Shown here: one piece after another, positions 50,918 through 58,600 of the stretch | How positions within the stretch are numbered: the first letter of the stretch is position 1 | Layout: each line of letters opens with the position of its first letter | Assembly (NCBI GenBank): GCA_038145075.1 | Contig: JAYQOY010000003.1 | Span: 3,660 to 67,659 of the forward strand | Direction: 5' to 3' | Length of the DNA stretch: 64,000 nucleotides | Source of the DNA: TMED14 sp038145075 | GTDB lineage: Bacteria; Bacteroidota; Bacteroidia; Flavobacteriales; Schleiferiaceae | Program-made: the position numbers and the translations under genes | The notes under the pieces: generated by a model | What the model saw: the letters and a program-made list of their open reading frames with translations, nothing else | Told to the model about the DNA's origin: nothing | The model's database searches: none

Positions 50918-51823
50918 TGCCTCGGTATGAAGCAGCTGCGAAAAGGCAGCTTCCAAAGTGGGGTAGTGGTAGGTAAATGCGGTAGGCTCCCATTTGGCCG
51001 CGGAACATTTGGTGCTCATCAAGCCGACTTGGGCCATTTCTCCGAGCGCAAGACGCAAGGCCCAGGCCGGTACGGGGGGAAAGAAATAAGGGCGATTGAG
51101 GATGTGCGCCAGGGTTTTGGAAAATTCCGCATTGGTCACTGAATAGGGACCGACGCCATTCCAAACGCCCTCTTCAGGGTGCTGGGCGAGGTAGGCAAAC
51201 TGCCGGGCCAAATCCTCCACATGAATCCAAGGCATCCAATGGCGCCCGTTGCCTAAGGGAGCGCCCAATCCAAGCTTGAAAACAGGCAGCAAGGTGGCCA
51301 TGACGCCACTTCCAGGCCCAAGGACAATGCCAATGCGCACCTTGGCTACACGCAGTCCCAAGTCGGCCATGCGGTCGACACTGGCCTCCCATTGATGCAC
51401 CACCTCTCCGAGGAAGCCTTGGGGATGGCCGTCATTTTCCGTGTAGAGGTGGTCCGGGTGGTTGGGGTAGATGCCTACGGCGGAGGCGCTAATGATGGCC
51501 TCAGGACGCTGATCCGCCGGAAGTTGAGCAATGGCCGCCTCCAAGGTGGCGCTGCCTTTGACGCGGCTATCCAGAATGGCCGCTCTATGCTTGGCCGTCC
51601 AACGTTCAGCGACGTTGGCGCCCGCTAAGTGGATGATGTGCGTGACGCCTTGGAGTGCATGGGCATCCATTGTGCCTTTGGAGGGATCCCAGTGGAAGCG
51701 GTTGGGCGCGGGGGACCTTCGGGTAGAAAGGTGCCGAACGACATGCCCTTGATGCTCCAAAAGGCGCGAGAGGGCCTGTCCAACCATCCCAGTACCCCCA
51801 GTGATCAAATACCTGTGCATCAT
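50915..51823 (-). CDS. TIGR01777-type NAD(P)-dependent epimerase-like protein
   Basis: A 302-aa SDR-fold protein. The Rossmann motif YLITGGTGMVGQALSRLL (GGTGxxG), HIIHLAGANVAERW, the catalytic-type SASAVGIYPNH (Tyr), and RIGIVLGPGSGVMATLLPVF and NGRHWMPWIHVEDLA follow the TIGR01777/YfcH order, with the DUF1731 tail at the end. YfcH-type proteins are linked to cell division or nucleotide-sugar metabolism without a firm reaction. ATG 51823 is preferred to the TTG six bases upstream. TTCTTTTG (51834-51827) stands 3 nt before it. Confidence 0.88.
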   Translation of the reverse strand: MMHRYLITGGTGMVGQALSRLLEHQGHVVRHLSTRRSPAPNRFHWDPSKGTMDAHALQGVTHIIHLAGANVAERWTAKHRAAILDSRVKGSATLEAAIAQLPADQRPEAIISASAVGIYPNHPDHLYTENDGHPQGFLGEVVHQWEASVDRMADLGLRVAKVRIGIVLGPGSGVMATLLPVFKLGLGAPLGNGRHWMPWIHVEDLARQFAYLAQHPEEGVWNGVGPYSVTNAEFSKTLAHILNRPYFFPPVPAWALRLALGEMAQVGLMSTKCSAAKWEPTAFTYHYPTLEAAFSQLLHTEA

Positions 51824-51861
51824 CCACAAAAGAACCGCATTTTTGTTTTACAGTTCACGCC

Positions 51862-52431
51862 ATGCACGAATTACGACCACATTCCGGATGGGAAAACCGT
51901 TACCGCGCGACGGAGGACCCGCGATGCCCGTTTTATTTGGAGCAGGGCGCGCCCGAAATGGGCTACCACCGCATGTACGATTTTGTCATTCATCCCGAGT
52001 GGGACAGCGTCGGCTGTGAGACGCTCTTCGTGAAGCAGATCTTCGCGGACTACGAGCAAGGCTACGTCGTTTTGGAGCTTATTGGCGAATGGAACGATGC
52101 CGTCCACAACGATGTGATGGAGGTGAAACGACGCTTTGCGGATCCACTGCTCGCCCAAGGAGTTGACAAGTTTCTCTTGATTGCAGACAACTTGCTCAAC
52201 TTTCATGCGGGTGAAAGCGACTACTACGCCGAATGGGCCGAGGAAACCGAAGGGGGTTGGGTCGTCATCCTCAACGCGCGGGACCATGTCCTGCAGGATT
52301 TGACCGATGCACGATTGACACGCTATGTATGGGCGGGGGAGCGCTACCGCTTTGGGGCCTGGCGCGCGCAAGATCCTCTCGCCTTATGCCAAGGCGTGGA
52401 TCAGATGATTCAGCGGCAATTGGGATTTTAG
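51862..52431 (+). CDS. Conserved hypothetical protein
   Basis: A 189-aa soluble protein without signal peptide or membrane segment. It is moderately acidic, with a possible alpha/beta fold: DFVIHPEWDSVGCETLFVKQ, GYVVLELIGEWNDAVHNDVM, KFLLIADNLLNFHAGESDYY and GGWVVILNARDHVLQDLTDA. I recognise no family with confidence. The start ATG at 51862 follows a short divergent region with the epimerase gene; the 3' end shares TTAG with the ilvE stop. Confidence 0.6.
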   Translation: MHELRPHSGWENRYRATEDPRCPFYLEQGAPEMGYHRMYDFVIHPEWDSVGCETLFVKQIFADYEQGYVVLELIGEWNDAVHNDVMEVKRRFADPLLAQGVDKFLLIADNLLNFHAGESDYYAEWAEETEGGWVVILNARDHVLQDLTDARLTRYVWAGERYRFGAWRAQDPLALCQGVDQMIQRQLGF

Positions 52432-53471
52432 AGGCGGTACATCCACCCTTTGGGGTCGGCAGTGCGTCCGTAACGAAGGTCGGCGAGCGCATGTTTGACG
52501 CGCATTGCGACGCCATCTCCAGGAGCGGGTACTGGGATGACTTCGCCTTGGTAGCCAAGACCGTCAATGGGACTGACCACGGCGGCGGTTCCCATGCCAA
52601 AGGCCTCCTGCAAGTTGCCATTCTTGGCGGCTTCCACGATTTCATCCACAGAAATGCGGCGCTCTTCCACGGGAATGCCCCATTCTTTGGCTAGAATCAA
52701 GATGGACTCGCGCGTAATGCCATCCAAAATGCGGTCTGAAAGTGCGGGGGTCACTAAGGTGCCATTCACCACGAAGGCCACGTTCATGGTGCCTGCCTCC
52801 TCGAGGTAGGCGTGCTCAGCGTGGTCGGTCCACAATACTTGGTTGAAGCCCTCTTCTACCGCACGGCGCGTAGCCAAGAAAGCACCACCGTAGTTGCCGG
52901 CGGCTTTGGCGAAGCCTACACCCCCTTCAGTGGCGCGCGTGAAGTGCTGTTCAATCTTGACCTTGACGGGCTTCGTGTAGAGTTCGCCTACAGGGCTGGT
53001 GACAATGGCAAAGGTGTACTCTTCCGAGGGGCGTGCAGCCACAAACTCCGAAGACGAGAACAAGAAGGGGCGCAGGTAGAGCGCTGTGTTTTCACCGCGG
53101 GGAACCCATTCTGCATCCAGGCGAATGAGCTCGCTTAAACCTTCCATGAAGATTTCTTTGGGCACCGCAGGGATGAGCATGCGCTCGCCGGATTTGTTCA
53201 GGCGCTCCCAGTTGCGTTCGGGCCGGAAGATAGCGATGCCCCCGTCCGCTTGGCGGTAGGCTTTCTGGCCCTCAAAAACCGCCTGGCCATAGTGCAAAGC
53301 GTGCAAGCCAAGGCCTTGTTTCAAGGAGCTGTAAGGCTGAATAACTCCCTCTCCCCATTGACCATTCTTGTATTCACAGATAAATACGTGGTCCGACAAT
53401 CCAGCACCAAAACCAAGGTTGTTAAAATCAATGGTAGAAATGCGAGACTCGGTTGTAGGGATGACTTTCAT
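52428..53471 (-). CDS. ilvE: Branched-chain amino acid aminotransferase
   Basis: A 347-aa fold-type IV PLP enzyme interconverting Leu/Ile/Val and their keto acids. The pattern is the BCAT class shared with eukaryotes: HALHYGQAVFEGQKAYRQAD, NWERLNKSGERMLIPAVPKE, the lysine in GGVGFAKAAGNYGGAFLATR (catalytic Lys within the VKxxxNY-type motif, here AKAAGNYGG), EEAGTMNVAFVV and GITRESILILAKEWGIPVEE. ATG 53471 is the family start; the longer frame reads through the promoter region. The promoter faces the DUF4920 promoter. Confidence 0.93.
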   Translation of the reverse strand: MKVIPTTESRISTIDFNNLGFGAGLSDHVFICEYKNGQWGEGVIQPYSSLKQGLGLHALHYGQAVFEGQKAYRQADGGIAIFRPERNWERLNKSGERMLIPAVPKEIFMEGLSELIRLDAEWVPRGENTALYLRPFLFSSSEFVAARPSEEYTFAIVTSPVGELYTKPVKVKIEQHFTRATEGGVGFAKAAGNYGGAFLATRRAVEEGFNQVLWTDHAEHAYLEEAGTMNVAFVVNGTLVTPALSDRILDGITRESILILAKEWGIPVEERRISVDEIVEAAKNGNLQEAFGMGTAAVVSPIDGLGYQGEVIPVPAPGDGVAMRVKHALADLRYGRTADPKGWMYRL

Positions 53472-53515
53472 GCGCGTGTCGAGGAAGGGTTCAAGGGTCG
53501 GCTTGTCAGCCGGTG

Positions 53516-53545
53516 CAAAGGTACAAAGGTTTGATTGTACCTTTG
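53516..53545. promoter_or_regulatory. Back-to-back divergent promoters (ilvE / DUF4920)
   Basis: Two perfect TACCTTTG boxes face away from each other: minus strand 53523-53516 for ilvE, plus strand 53538-53545 for the DUF4920 gene. With flanking bases they form 10-bp perfect inverted arms (CAAAGGTACA and its complement) with a 10-nt spacer. Each box falls in the upstream element region of the other. Confidence 0.72.
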
Positions 53546-53559
53546 CCAAAAGCCAAATA

Positions 53560-54093
53560 ATGAAACGAATTTTGATTCCCGCAGTGGCGCTTTTCGCCGC
53601 GTGCACCAACCCCGAAGCGCAGCCTGAAGCGCAGATTTCCTACGACTACTTCGGCGATACCGTTCAAGTAGCAGACACTACCTCGTTGACGGCCTTGTTG
53701 GCGCAGCTTCAGGGTGGCACAGATTCCGTTTACGGCACCTTTGCAGCGCCTATTTCTTCCGTCTGCCAGGTCAAAGGCTGCTGGATGCAGTTGGATTTGG
53801 GCAATGGTGAAGAGGCCTTGGTTCGCTTCAAGGACTACGGCTTCTTTGTTCCCATGGATGCGGCTTCCGAGCTGGCCTTTGTGGAAGGCGGCTTGAAGGT
53901 CGACACTCTGTCGGTGGACTGGTTGCGTCACCAAGCGGAGGACGCAGGAGCCTCGGATTCTGCCATTGCAGCGATCACTGAACCCAAAATCAGCTATTCG
54001 GTGCTCGCTACAGGCGTTGCACTCGCGCAGAAGGAGCGCGCGGCAGCCTCCGAAGAGGCGGAAGAGCACGACCATAGCAGCCATGAACACTAA
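53560..54093 (+). CDS. DUF4920 family lipoprotein with histidine-rich tail
   Basis: A 177-aa lipoprotein: signal MKRILIPAVALFAAC with the lipid cysteine at 15. The DUF4920 core is visible as DSVYGTFAAPISSVCQVKGC, WMQLDLGNGEEALVRFKDYG and FFVPMDAASELAFVEG; the conserved SVCQVKGCWM has two cysteines. The C-terminus EEAEEHDHSSHEH is His-rich, as in many metal-handling proteins, so metal binding is a fair guess. It overlaps the next lipoprotein gene by 11 nt. Confidence 0.85.
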   Translation: MKRILIPAVALFAACTNPEAQPEAQISYDYFGDTVQVADTTSLTALLAQLQGGTDSVYGTFAAPISSVCQVKGCWMQLDLGNGEEALVRFKDYGFFVPMDAASELAFVEGGLKVDTLSVDWLRHQAEDAGASDSAIAAITEPKISYSVLATGVALAQKERAAASEEAEEHDHSSHEH

Positions 54094-54571
54094 TCGAAAG
54101 GCCTGGTCAACAGGCCTTTTTCTTTGGGCCCTAGCCTTGGCGGTGGGCTGTCAAAATTCGGGAGCCGAATCTTCTGAAGCGACGGCAGAAGCGCCCACGC
54201 GCAGTGGCCTCTACCAGGCGAGCGAATTGGCCTTGACCATGCGGGACATGGCTAAAGACATGGAGTCCTTGCGCCAAAAGGCAGACGAGGGCACCTTAAC
54301 CGTGGAAGATGTGGAAGCTTTGATGCAGACCCACCAAGCGATGGCCACCGATGCACCGACCAAACCCGAAGACATTAAGCCTAGCTATGCGGGTTATTCG
54401 GAGGCCTACTTGAGCCAATTGGAAGAGCTACGGGCTGCTATCGCTGAGCAGGCTAGCCGTGAAGAGCGCCTAGACGCCTTCAATGCCGCCATTGGAACCT
54501 GTGTGGCATGCCACCAAGATCATTGCCCGGGTCCCATTGCGCGCATCCAAAAAATCAAAGTCCAGCCGTGA
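54083..54571 (+). CDS. Heme-binding (c-type cytochrome-like) lipoprotein
   Basis: A 162-aa lipoprotein with signal NRKAWSTGLFLWALALAVGC. The mature part is helical: MRDMAKDMESLRQKADEGTL, VEDVEALMQTHQAMATDAP and LEELRAAIAEQASREERLDA, then the heme motif GTCVACHQDHCPGPIARI. Four-helix-bundle cytochromes (type c') have this arrangement of a CxxCH at the last helix. Follows DUF4920 with an 11-nt overlap; a terminator hairpin lies within codons 5-12. Redox partner unknown. Confidence 0.78.
   Translation: MNTNRKAWSTGLFLWALALAVGCQNSGAESSEATAEAPTRSGLYQASELALTMRDMAKDMESLRQKADEGTLTVEDVEALMQTHQAMATDAPTKPEDIKPSYAGYSEAYLSQLEELRAAIAEQASREERLDAFNAAIGTCVACHQDHCPGPIARIQKIKVQP
54097..54124 (+). terminator. 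Terminator-like hairpin inside the start of the heme lipoprotein gene
   Basis: Arms AAAGGCCTG (54097-54105) and CAGGCCTTT (54111-54119), loop GTCAA, then TTTTTCTTT. It follows the DUF4920 stop (54091-54093) by 3 nt but is inside codons 5-14 of the next gene. Confidence 0.75.
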
Positions 54572-55242
54572 ACACGCGGGTCATGACCCGCGACGGAAGT
54601 CCCACGCTGGAAAGCCACCGCTGGGGCTGTGCCTTCCATTCGCGCCACGGTGCGTTGACGGAGGCCTTGCACGTGTACATCCAAGAGGGCCTAGTACATG
54701 CTGCTGCTCAGAATGCGGGACCGCTCCACATCCTTGAAATGGGCGCCGGAACGGGATTTAACGCGGCCTTAGCCTTGGAATGGGCTCAGAAACATGGGCG
54801 TGAACTTCACTATACGGGCATCGATGTGGCCTTGCCGGAATACGAAGACTGGGAAGCCTGGCGGGATGGCTGGCCGCAACGCCCTAGCTGGATGGCTGGG
54901 GCGCAGCACATTCGGGACGCTTGGGCGGCGGGTCAGTGCTTTGAAGAAAATGGGCTGTCCGCCACCTATGTACAGGGCTTAGCCTCTGAGGTGTCCTTAC
55001 CTATCGGCATGCATTGCGTGTTTTACGACGCTTTTTCGCCTTCACAACAGCCAGAGCTATGGACGCCAAAGGCTTTGGCGCCGTGGTTGGCCGCACTGCA
55101 TCCACAAGGCTATCTCGTGACCTACTGCGCCCGAGGGGATGTTTTTAGAGCCGTTCGTGCCATGGGCTATCGCGCGGAGCACGTGCCAGGCCCTCCTGGA
55201 AAGCGGGAAATGCTGCGTGCCTCCGTAGTTTCGCACCGATGA
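54568..55242 (+). CDS. mnmD: tRNA (5-methylaminomethyl-2-thiouridine) methyltransferase MnmD
   Basis: A 224-aa Rossmann methyltransferase (DUF752), equivalent to the N-terminal half of E. coli MnmC, finishing mnm5s2U at the tRNA wobble base. TRDGSPTLESHRWGCAFHSR, LHILEMGAGTGFNAALALEW (SAM motif), HYTGIDVALPEYEDWEAW, CVFYDAFSPSQQPELWTPKA (substrate) and the C-terminal GPPGKREMLRAS are all family blocks. Start: GTG 54568 overlaps the previous stop (GTGA); ATG 54583 is possible. An 18-bp palindrome covers codons 3-8. Confidence 0.92.
   Translation: MNTRVMTRDGSPTLESHRWGCAFHSRHGALTEALHVYIQEGLVHAAAQNAGPLHILEMGAGTGFNAALALEWAQKHGRELHYTGIDVALPEYEDWEAWRDGWPQRPSWMAGAQHIRDAWAAGQCFEENGLSATYVQGLASEVSLPIGMHCVFYDAFSPSQQPELWTPKALAPWLAALHPQGYLVTYCARGDVFRAVRAMGYRAEHVPGPPGKREMLRASVVSHR
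54575..54592. repeat. Perfect 18-bp palindrome at the mnmD start
   Basis: CGCGGGTCATGACCCGCG, with no mismatches and the alternative ATG (54583) at its centre. In mRNA it would fold around the start region. Confidence 0.85.
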
Positions 55243-55694
55243 AGCGTTATACCCACCGCATCTATGGCTTTCTCCAGCGCCCCACTGGGGAGGTGCTGGT
55301 CGCACTGGAACGCTTCAAGGACCGCCCGCTGATCAAATACCCGGGCGGCGGGCTCGAATGGGGGGAAAGCCATGCAGAATGCTTAATCCGCGAGTTCCAA
55401 GAAGAACTGAGCCTAGACATCCGTCTTGGCGACTGCGTATTCTTCAATGATTTCCCCGTCATTTCAGCCTTTGACACCGACGTCTACGTGCAAGCCTTTT
55501 TCTACCGCGTTGAGGCAGTGAACGAAGCTGCTGTCGAGGCGATAGCGACGGTGGATACCTGGGAGGTTCCAGCGGAGAATGGAGAGCAATTCAAATGGGT
55601 GAGGCCGGAAGACTTGGATCCTGCGCGCTTTACCTATGCGATAGAACAAGTGGCTACGCGCGCGTGGCTGGCCGAAGCCAGGAGCCAGCGATAG
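55239..55694 (+). CDS. Nudix hydrolase
   Basis: A 151-aa Nudix protein. The Nudix box is visible at residues about 36-58: G-G-G-L-E-W-G-E, then seven residues, then REFQEEL (GX5EX7REUXEEXG-type with S/L at the end). Preceded by YTHRIYGFLQRPTGEVLVAL. It cleaves a nucleoside diphosphate linked to X; the substrate is unknown. The ATG overlaps the mnmD stop by 4 nt (ATGA), and the 3' end overlaps the convergent neighbour by 41 nt. Confidence 0.9.
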   Translation: MKRYTHRIYGFLQRPTGEVLVALERFKDRPLIKYPGGGLEWGESHAECLIREFQEELSLDIRLGDCVFFNDFPVISAFDTDVYVQAFFYRVEAVNEAAVEAIATVDTWEVPAENGEQFKWVRPEDLDPARFTYAIEQVATRAWLAEARSQR

Positions 55695-56121
55695 GGCATA
55701 TCGGCTGCCAATCTCCTTTGCAGGTGGCTACTGTATTCAAGAAATACCCTTCCGCTTTACGGGCGGCACCCAAGGTATGGACCTCCCATTCACCGGACGG
55801 ACTTGAACCCACGTACACGTGCATGCGGCCAAAGAGGTCAGTGCCCAGCGCATCGCTTAGGGCAGTCAAGGCCTTCATGCGGCTGTCGATGGAGCATCCA
55901 CTGGCTGCGTGGGCGCGCTCGTCCACAGCCAAGGCTATCAACCGCTGATGCACTGTCGTAAAGCCCGCCTGAACAGGCGTTCCGTGGGCGTTCCAACCGT
56001 CGCAAAGGGCGGACAGATGTGCATGTACAACGGAGTTTTGGTCCTCTGCCCAGGGCTGTGCGGCAGAGAAGCACCAAAATCGACTTTCATCGGGAAGCGA
56101 TTCCCAGGACTTAAGCGCCAT
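55654..56121 (-). CDS. Conserved hypothetical protein (Bacteroidota family often mislabelled ABC transporter ATPase)
   Basis: A 155-aa protein. MALKSWESLPDESRFWCFSA, TTVHQRLIALAVDERAHAAS and LFGRMHVYVGSSPSGEWEVH define a small family routinely found next to the (Fe-S)-binding protein gene. Databases often call it an ABC transporter ATPase, but there is no Walker A or signature motif in the sequence. It overlaps the Fe-S gene by 11 nt at the start and the Nudix gene by 41 nt at the end. Function unknown. Confidence 0.7.
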   Translation of the reverse strand: MALKSWESLPDESRFWCFSAAQPWAEDQNSVVHAHLSALCDGWNAHGTPVQAGFTTVHQRLIALAVDERAHAASGCSIDSRMKALTALSDALGTDLFGRMHVYVGSSPSGEWEVHTLGAARKAEGYFLNTVATCKGDWQPICPIAGSWLRPATRA

Positions 56122-56902
56122 GCGACTGGTCTAGGGCTTCAGCAATGTCCAAAACTTTCACGGAGCCTTCTTTCTCAAAATGCTTGACACCGTCCGTGAG
56201 CATGGTGTTGCAGAAGGGGCATCCCGTGGCGATGACGGCTGGTTCAGACTGGAGGGCTTCTTCCGCGCGCTCGTGATTGATGTCCTTGTTGCCTTTTTCG
56301 GGCTCCTTAAACATCTGAGCGCCCCCCGCGCCACAGCACAGGCCGTTTTTCTTGCAGCGCTTCAATTCGATGAGGTCGGCTTCCAACTGCCCGAGCACCT
56401 CGCGAGGCGCTTCGTATTCGTTGTTCACGCGCCCTAAGTAGCAAGGGTCGTGGAAGACCACGCGCTTGCCTTTGAACGCACCGCCTTCTACTTTGAGCTT
56501 GCCTTCTCGGAGCAAGGTTTGGAGGTACTGGGTGTGGTGGTAGACTTCGTAGGTTCCGCCGAGCTCGGGGTATTCGTTCTTGAGCGTGTTAAAGCAGTGC
56601 GGGCAGGTGGTCACGATGCGTTGCACTTCATAGGCATTGAGGACCTCAATGTTGGCCAATGCCTGCATTTGGTAGAGAAACTCATTGCCGGCGCGGCGAG
56701 CGGGATCCCCTGTGCAGCCCTCTTCAGCGCCGAGAATAGCAAAGCTGACGCCGGAACGGTGAAGCAAGCGCGCAAAGGACTTGGTGATGCGCTTTGCGCG
56801 GTCGTCGTAGCTCCCTGCGCAGCCTACCCAAAAAAGTACGTCCGGCTTTTCTCCGCGCTGGGTGAGTTCAGCTAGGGTAGGGATGTGCATGGGCTCGCTC
56901 AT
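56111..56902 (-). CDS. CCG-domain (Fe-S)-binding oxidoreductase subunit (HdrB/GlpC/LutA-like)
   Basis: A 263-aa protein with two CCG domains, the cofactor-binding unit of heterodisulfide-reductase-type enzymes: FWVGCAGSYDDRAKRITKSF, VTTCPHCFNTLKNEY, HDPCYLGRVNNEYEAPRE and KRCKKNGLCCGAGGAQMF, with the final FATGCPFCNTM-like ATGCPFCNTMLTDGV. It pairs with the membrane Fe-S protein encoded two genes upstream (57338-58600), as the HdrD-like half of an electron-transfer complex. Reaction unknown; lactate or thiol/disulfide chemistry are candidates by family. Confidence 0.88.
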   Translation of the reverse strand: MSEPMHIPTLAELTQRGEKPDVLFWVGCAGSYDDRAKRITKSFARLLHRSGVSFAILGAEEGCTGDPARRAGNEFLYQMQALANIEVLNAYEVQRIVTTCPHCFNTLKNEYPELGGTYEVYHHTQYLQTLLREGKLKVEGGAFKGKRVVFHDPCYLGRVNNEYEAPREVLGQLEADLIELKRCKKNGLCCGAGGAQMFKEPEKGNKDINHERAEEALQSEPAVIATGCPFCNTMLTDGVKHFEKEGSVKVLDIAEALDQSHGA

Positions 56903-56908
56903 AAGGTC

Positions 56909-57331
56909 TTAGTCTTCAAATACTTCTATCGTGGCAGGCTTGCGAACCAAATCCGTAAAGGCTCCGGTGTAGCGCGTGGCGCGAACGATGTGGTTGTCAA
57001 TCCAGTGGTAGTTGCCGCCACGGGGTTTGCCCATCAGCAAACCGTGGTAGGGGAAGCCGTGGCGTTGGAGCCAGGTTTCCGTCACCTTGCGGTGTTCTTC
57101 CGTGCGGGAAGTGAAAAACGTGATCACATGGCCTTCTGCGTACCACTTTTGAATGGTTTCGAGGGCGTCCACGTACACCGCTGCCGTGGCCATACGCTCG
57201 GGTTCCTCGTTGGGAATGTCGTCGCAAATCGTCCCGTCAATGTCGATCAAGTAGTTCTTGACGTCTTCAGGGAGAACGGGGCTGATTTTCTGTCCGTTAA
57301 CGGTAATTTCTTGAAGGTCCTTGGTGCTCAT
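56909..57331 (-). CDS. HAD-superfamily phosphatase-like protein
   Basis: A 140-aa protein with the HAD motif I YLIDIDGTICDD (D..D.T, nucleophile Asp residue 30), VITFFTSRTEEHR (motif II) and a C-terminal end NYHWIDNHIVRATR (motif IV-like). Databases sometimes call this family phosphoheptose isomerase, but the visible motifs are those of a capless HAD phosphatase. It sits between the two Fe-S genes (7 and 6 nt gaps), so it is part of the operon; substrate unknown. Confidence 0.75.
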   Translation of the reverse strand: MSTKDLQEITVNGQKISPVLPEDVKNYLIDIDGTICDDIPNEEPERMATAAVYVDALETIQKWYAEGHVITFFTSRTEEHRKVTETWLQRHGFPYHGLLMGKPRGGNYHWIDNHIVRATRYTGAFTDLVRKPATIEVFED

Positions 57332-57337
57332 CCGCCT

Positions 57338-58600
57338 TTAGTTTTCCGTGGTCCACAGCGCACGGTCCGCCTGAGGGTAGGCCCAGGGGGCGCCGTTGTT
57401 TTCCACATTGTTCATCATGGTGTTTAGCGAGGCAGGCGCAGCGGATTCTTCCATCACCAGGTACTGCCTCATTTGCTGGATGATGTCCAAGGGGTCGATG
57501 TTCAGGGGGCAGGCTTCCACACAGGCATTGCAGGTGGTACAGGCCCAAAGCTCTTCGCGGCTGATCCAATGGTCGAGCAGCGTGTTGCTGTTTTCAGGGG
57601 TTGTCAGGAGTTGTTCGACGCGGTCGCGGGTCGCCATCATGATTTTCCGAGGCGATAGCAGTTTGCCCGTTTGGTTGGCCGGGCATTCGCTGGTGCAACG
57701 TCCACATTCGGTGCAGCTGTAGGCGTTGAGGACATTGACAAAGTGCAAGTCTTCGATGTCTTTGGCGCCAAAGCGGGCGGGAACTTCCGTAGAATCGGGC
57801 ACATAGCTGGGGTCCAGCATGGCCTTGATTTCACGCGTAACCGAAGTCATGGCGGGAATTCGGCCACGAGCGCTCAACTTGCTGTACCACGTATTCGGGA
57901 AGGCCAGAATGATGTGGAAGTGCTTGCTCTTGGGCAAATAGTTTAAAAAGGCCAAAATGCCAAGGAAGTGAAACCACCAAGCAGCCTCCATCCACAGGTG
58001 CAAGGCCTCTGGACTCAAGCCGGAAAATAGAGGGGCCAAAGCTTGTGCTACCACAAAGGGGGCATGCCCGTCCGGCATGGCTGCTTCCGCGGCATTCATA
58101 ACCAAGAGGGCCGCCATCAGGACAATTTCCGTGTAGAGAATGATGGCTGCGTCTTGTTGGGGCCATCCCGTCAAGTCGCTGTGCGTGAATCGGGCAATGC
58201 CGCCAAACCAGCGGCGAAGCAAGAATACCACGCAGGCCACAATGACCAAAACTCCGAGGATTTCAAAGAAGTTGATGGCTGCGGTGTACAGGCCACCAAG
58301 AGGCGCTTGCAAGATGCGGTGCTGTCCGGTAAGGCCGTCTAAGAGGATTTCAAGGACCTCCAAGTTGATGAGTACAAACCCGACGTACACAATCAGGTGA
58401 AAGAAGGCGGCGAGGGGACGAGCGCCCATTTTGCCTTGCCCCAAGGCTACGCGGGCCATGGTTTTCCAACGCTCGGACCTTTGATCGTGCCGGTCGGTTT
58501 TACGCGCCAGGGCCAATCCTTTTCGCAAGCGCACCAGTTGTTTAGCAAAGAGGCCTGCGCCCGCTGCTAGTGCGAGTACGAATAGGAGTTGTCCGATCAT
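57338..58600 (-). CDS. Membrane (Fe-S)-binding protein with two [4Fe-4S] motifs (HdrE/HdrC-like)
   Basis: A 420-aa protein: five to six membrane helices in residues about 1-230, similar to nitrate-reductase gamma/HdrE cytochrome-b-like subunits, then a cytoplasmic part with two cluster motifs, CTECGRCTSECPANQ and CTTCNACVEACPLNI, and a long tail. The conserved HHLH-like histidines for heme in HdrE are less obvious, though H65 and H187 could serve. With the CCG protein at 56111 it resembles a membrane electron-transfer module present near mlaD in many Bacteroidota; donor and acceptor are unknown. Confidence 0.85.
   Translation of the reverse strand: MIGQLLFVLALAAGAGLFAKQLVRLRKGLALARKTDRHDQRSERWKTMARVALGQGKMGARPLAAFFHLIVYVGFVLINLEVLEILLDGLTGQHRILQAPLGGLYTAAINFFEILGVLVIVACVVFLLRRWFGGIARFTHSDLTGWPQQDAAIILYTEIVLMAALLVMNAAEAAMPDGHAPFVVAQALAPLFSGLSPEALHLWMEAAWWFHFLGILAFLNYLPKSKHFHIILAFPNTWYSKLSARGRIPAMTSVTREIKAMLDPSYVPDSTEVPARFGAKDIEDLHFVNVLNAYSCTECGRCTSECPANQTGKLLSPRKIMMATRDRVEQLLTTPENSNTLLDHWISREELWACTTCNACVEACPLNIDPLDIIQQMRQYLVMEESAAPASLNTMMNNVENNGAPWAYPQADRALWTTEN

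Noticed and set aside
54568..54582. Separate small gene between the heme lipoprotein and mnmD
   Set aside because: The bases are the mnmD GTG start region overlapping the previous stop; no independent frame exists.
55654..56121. ABC transporter ATPase
   Set aside because: The common database label is not supported: no Walker A, Walker B or signature motif is present.
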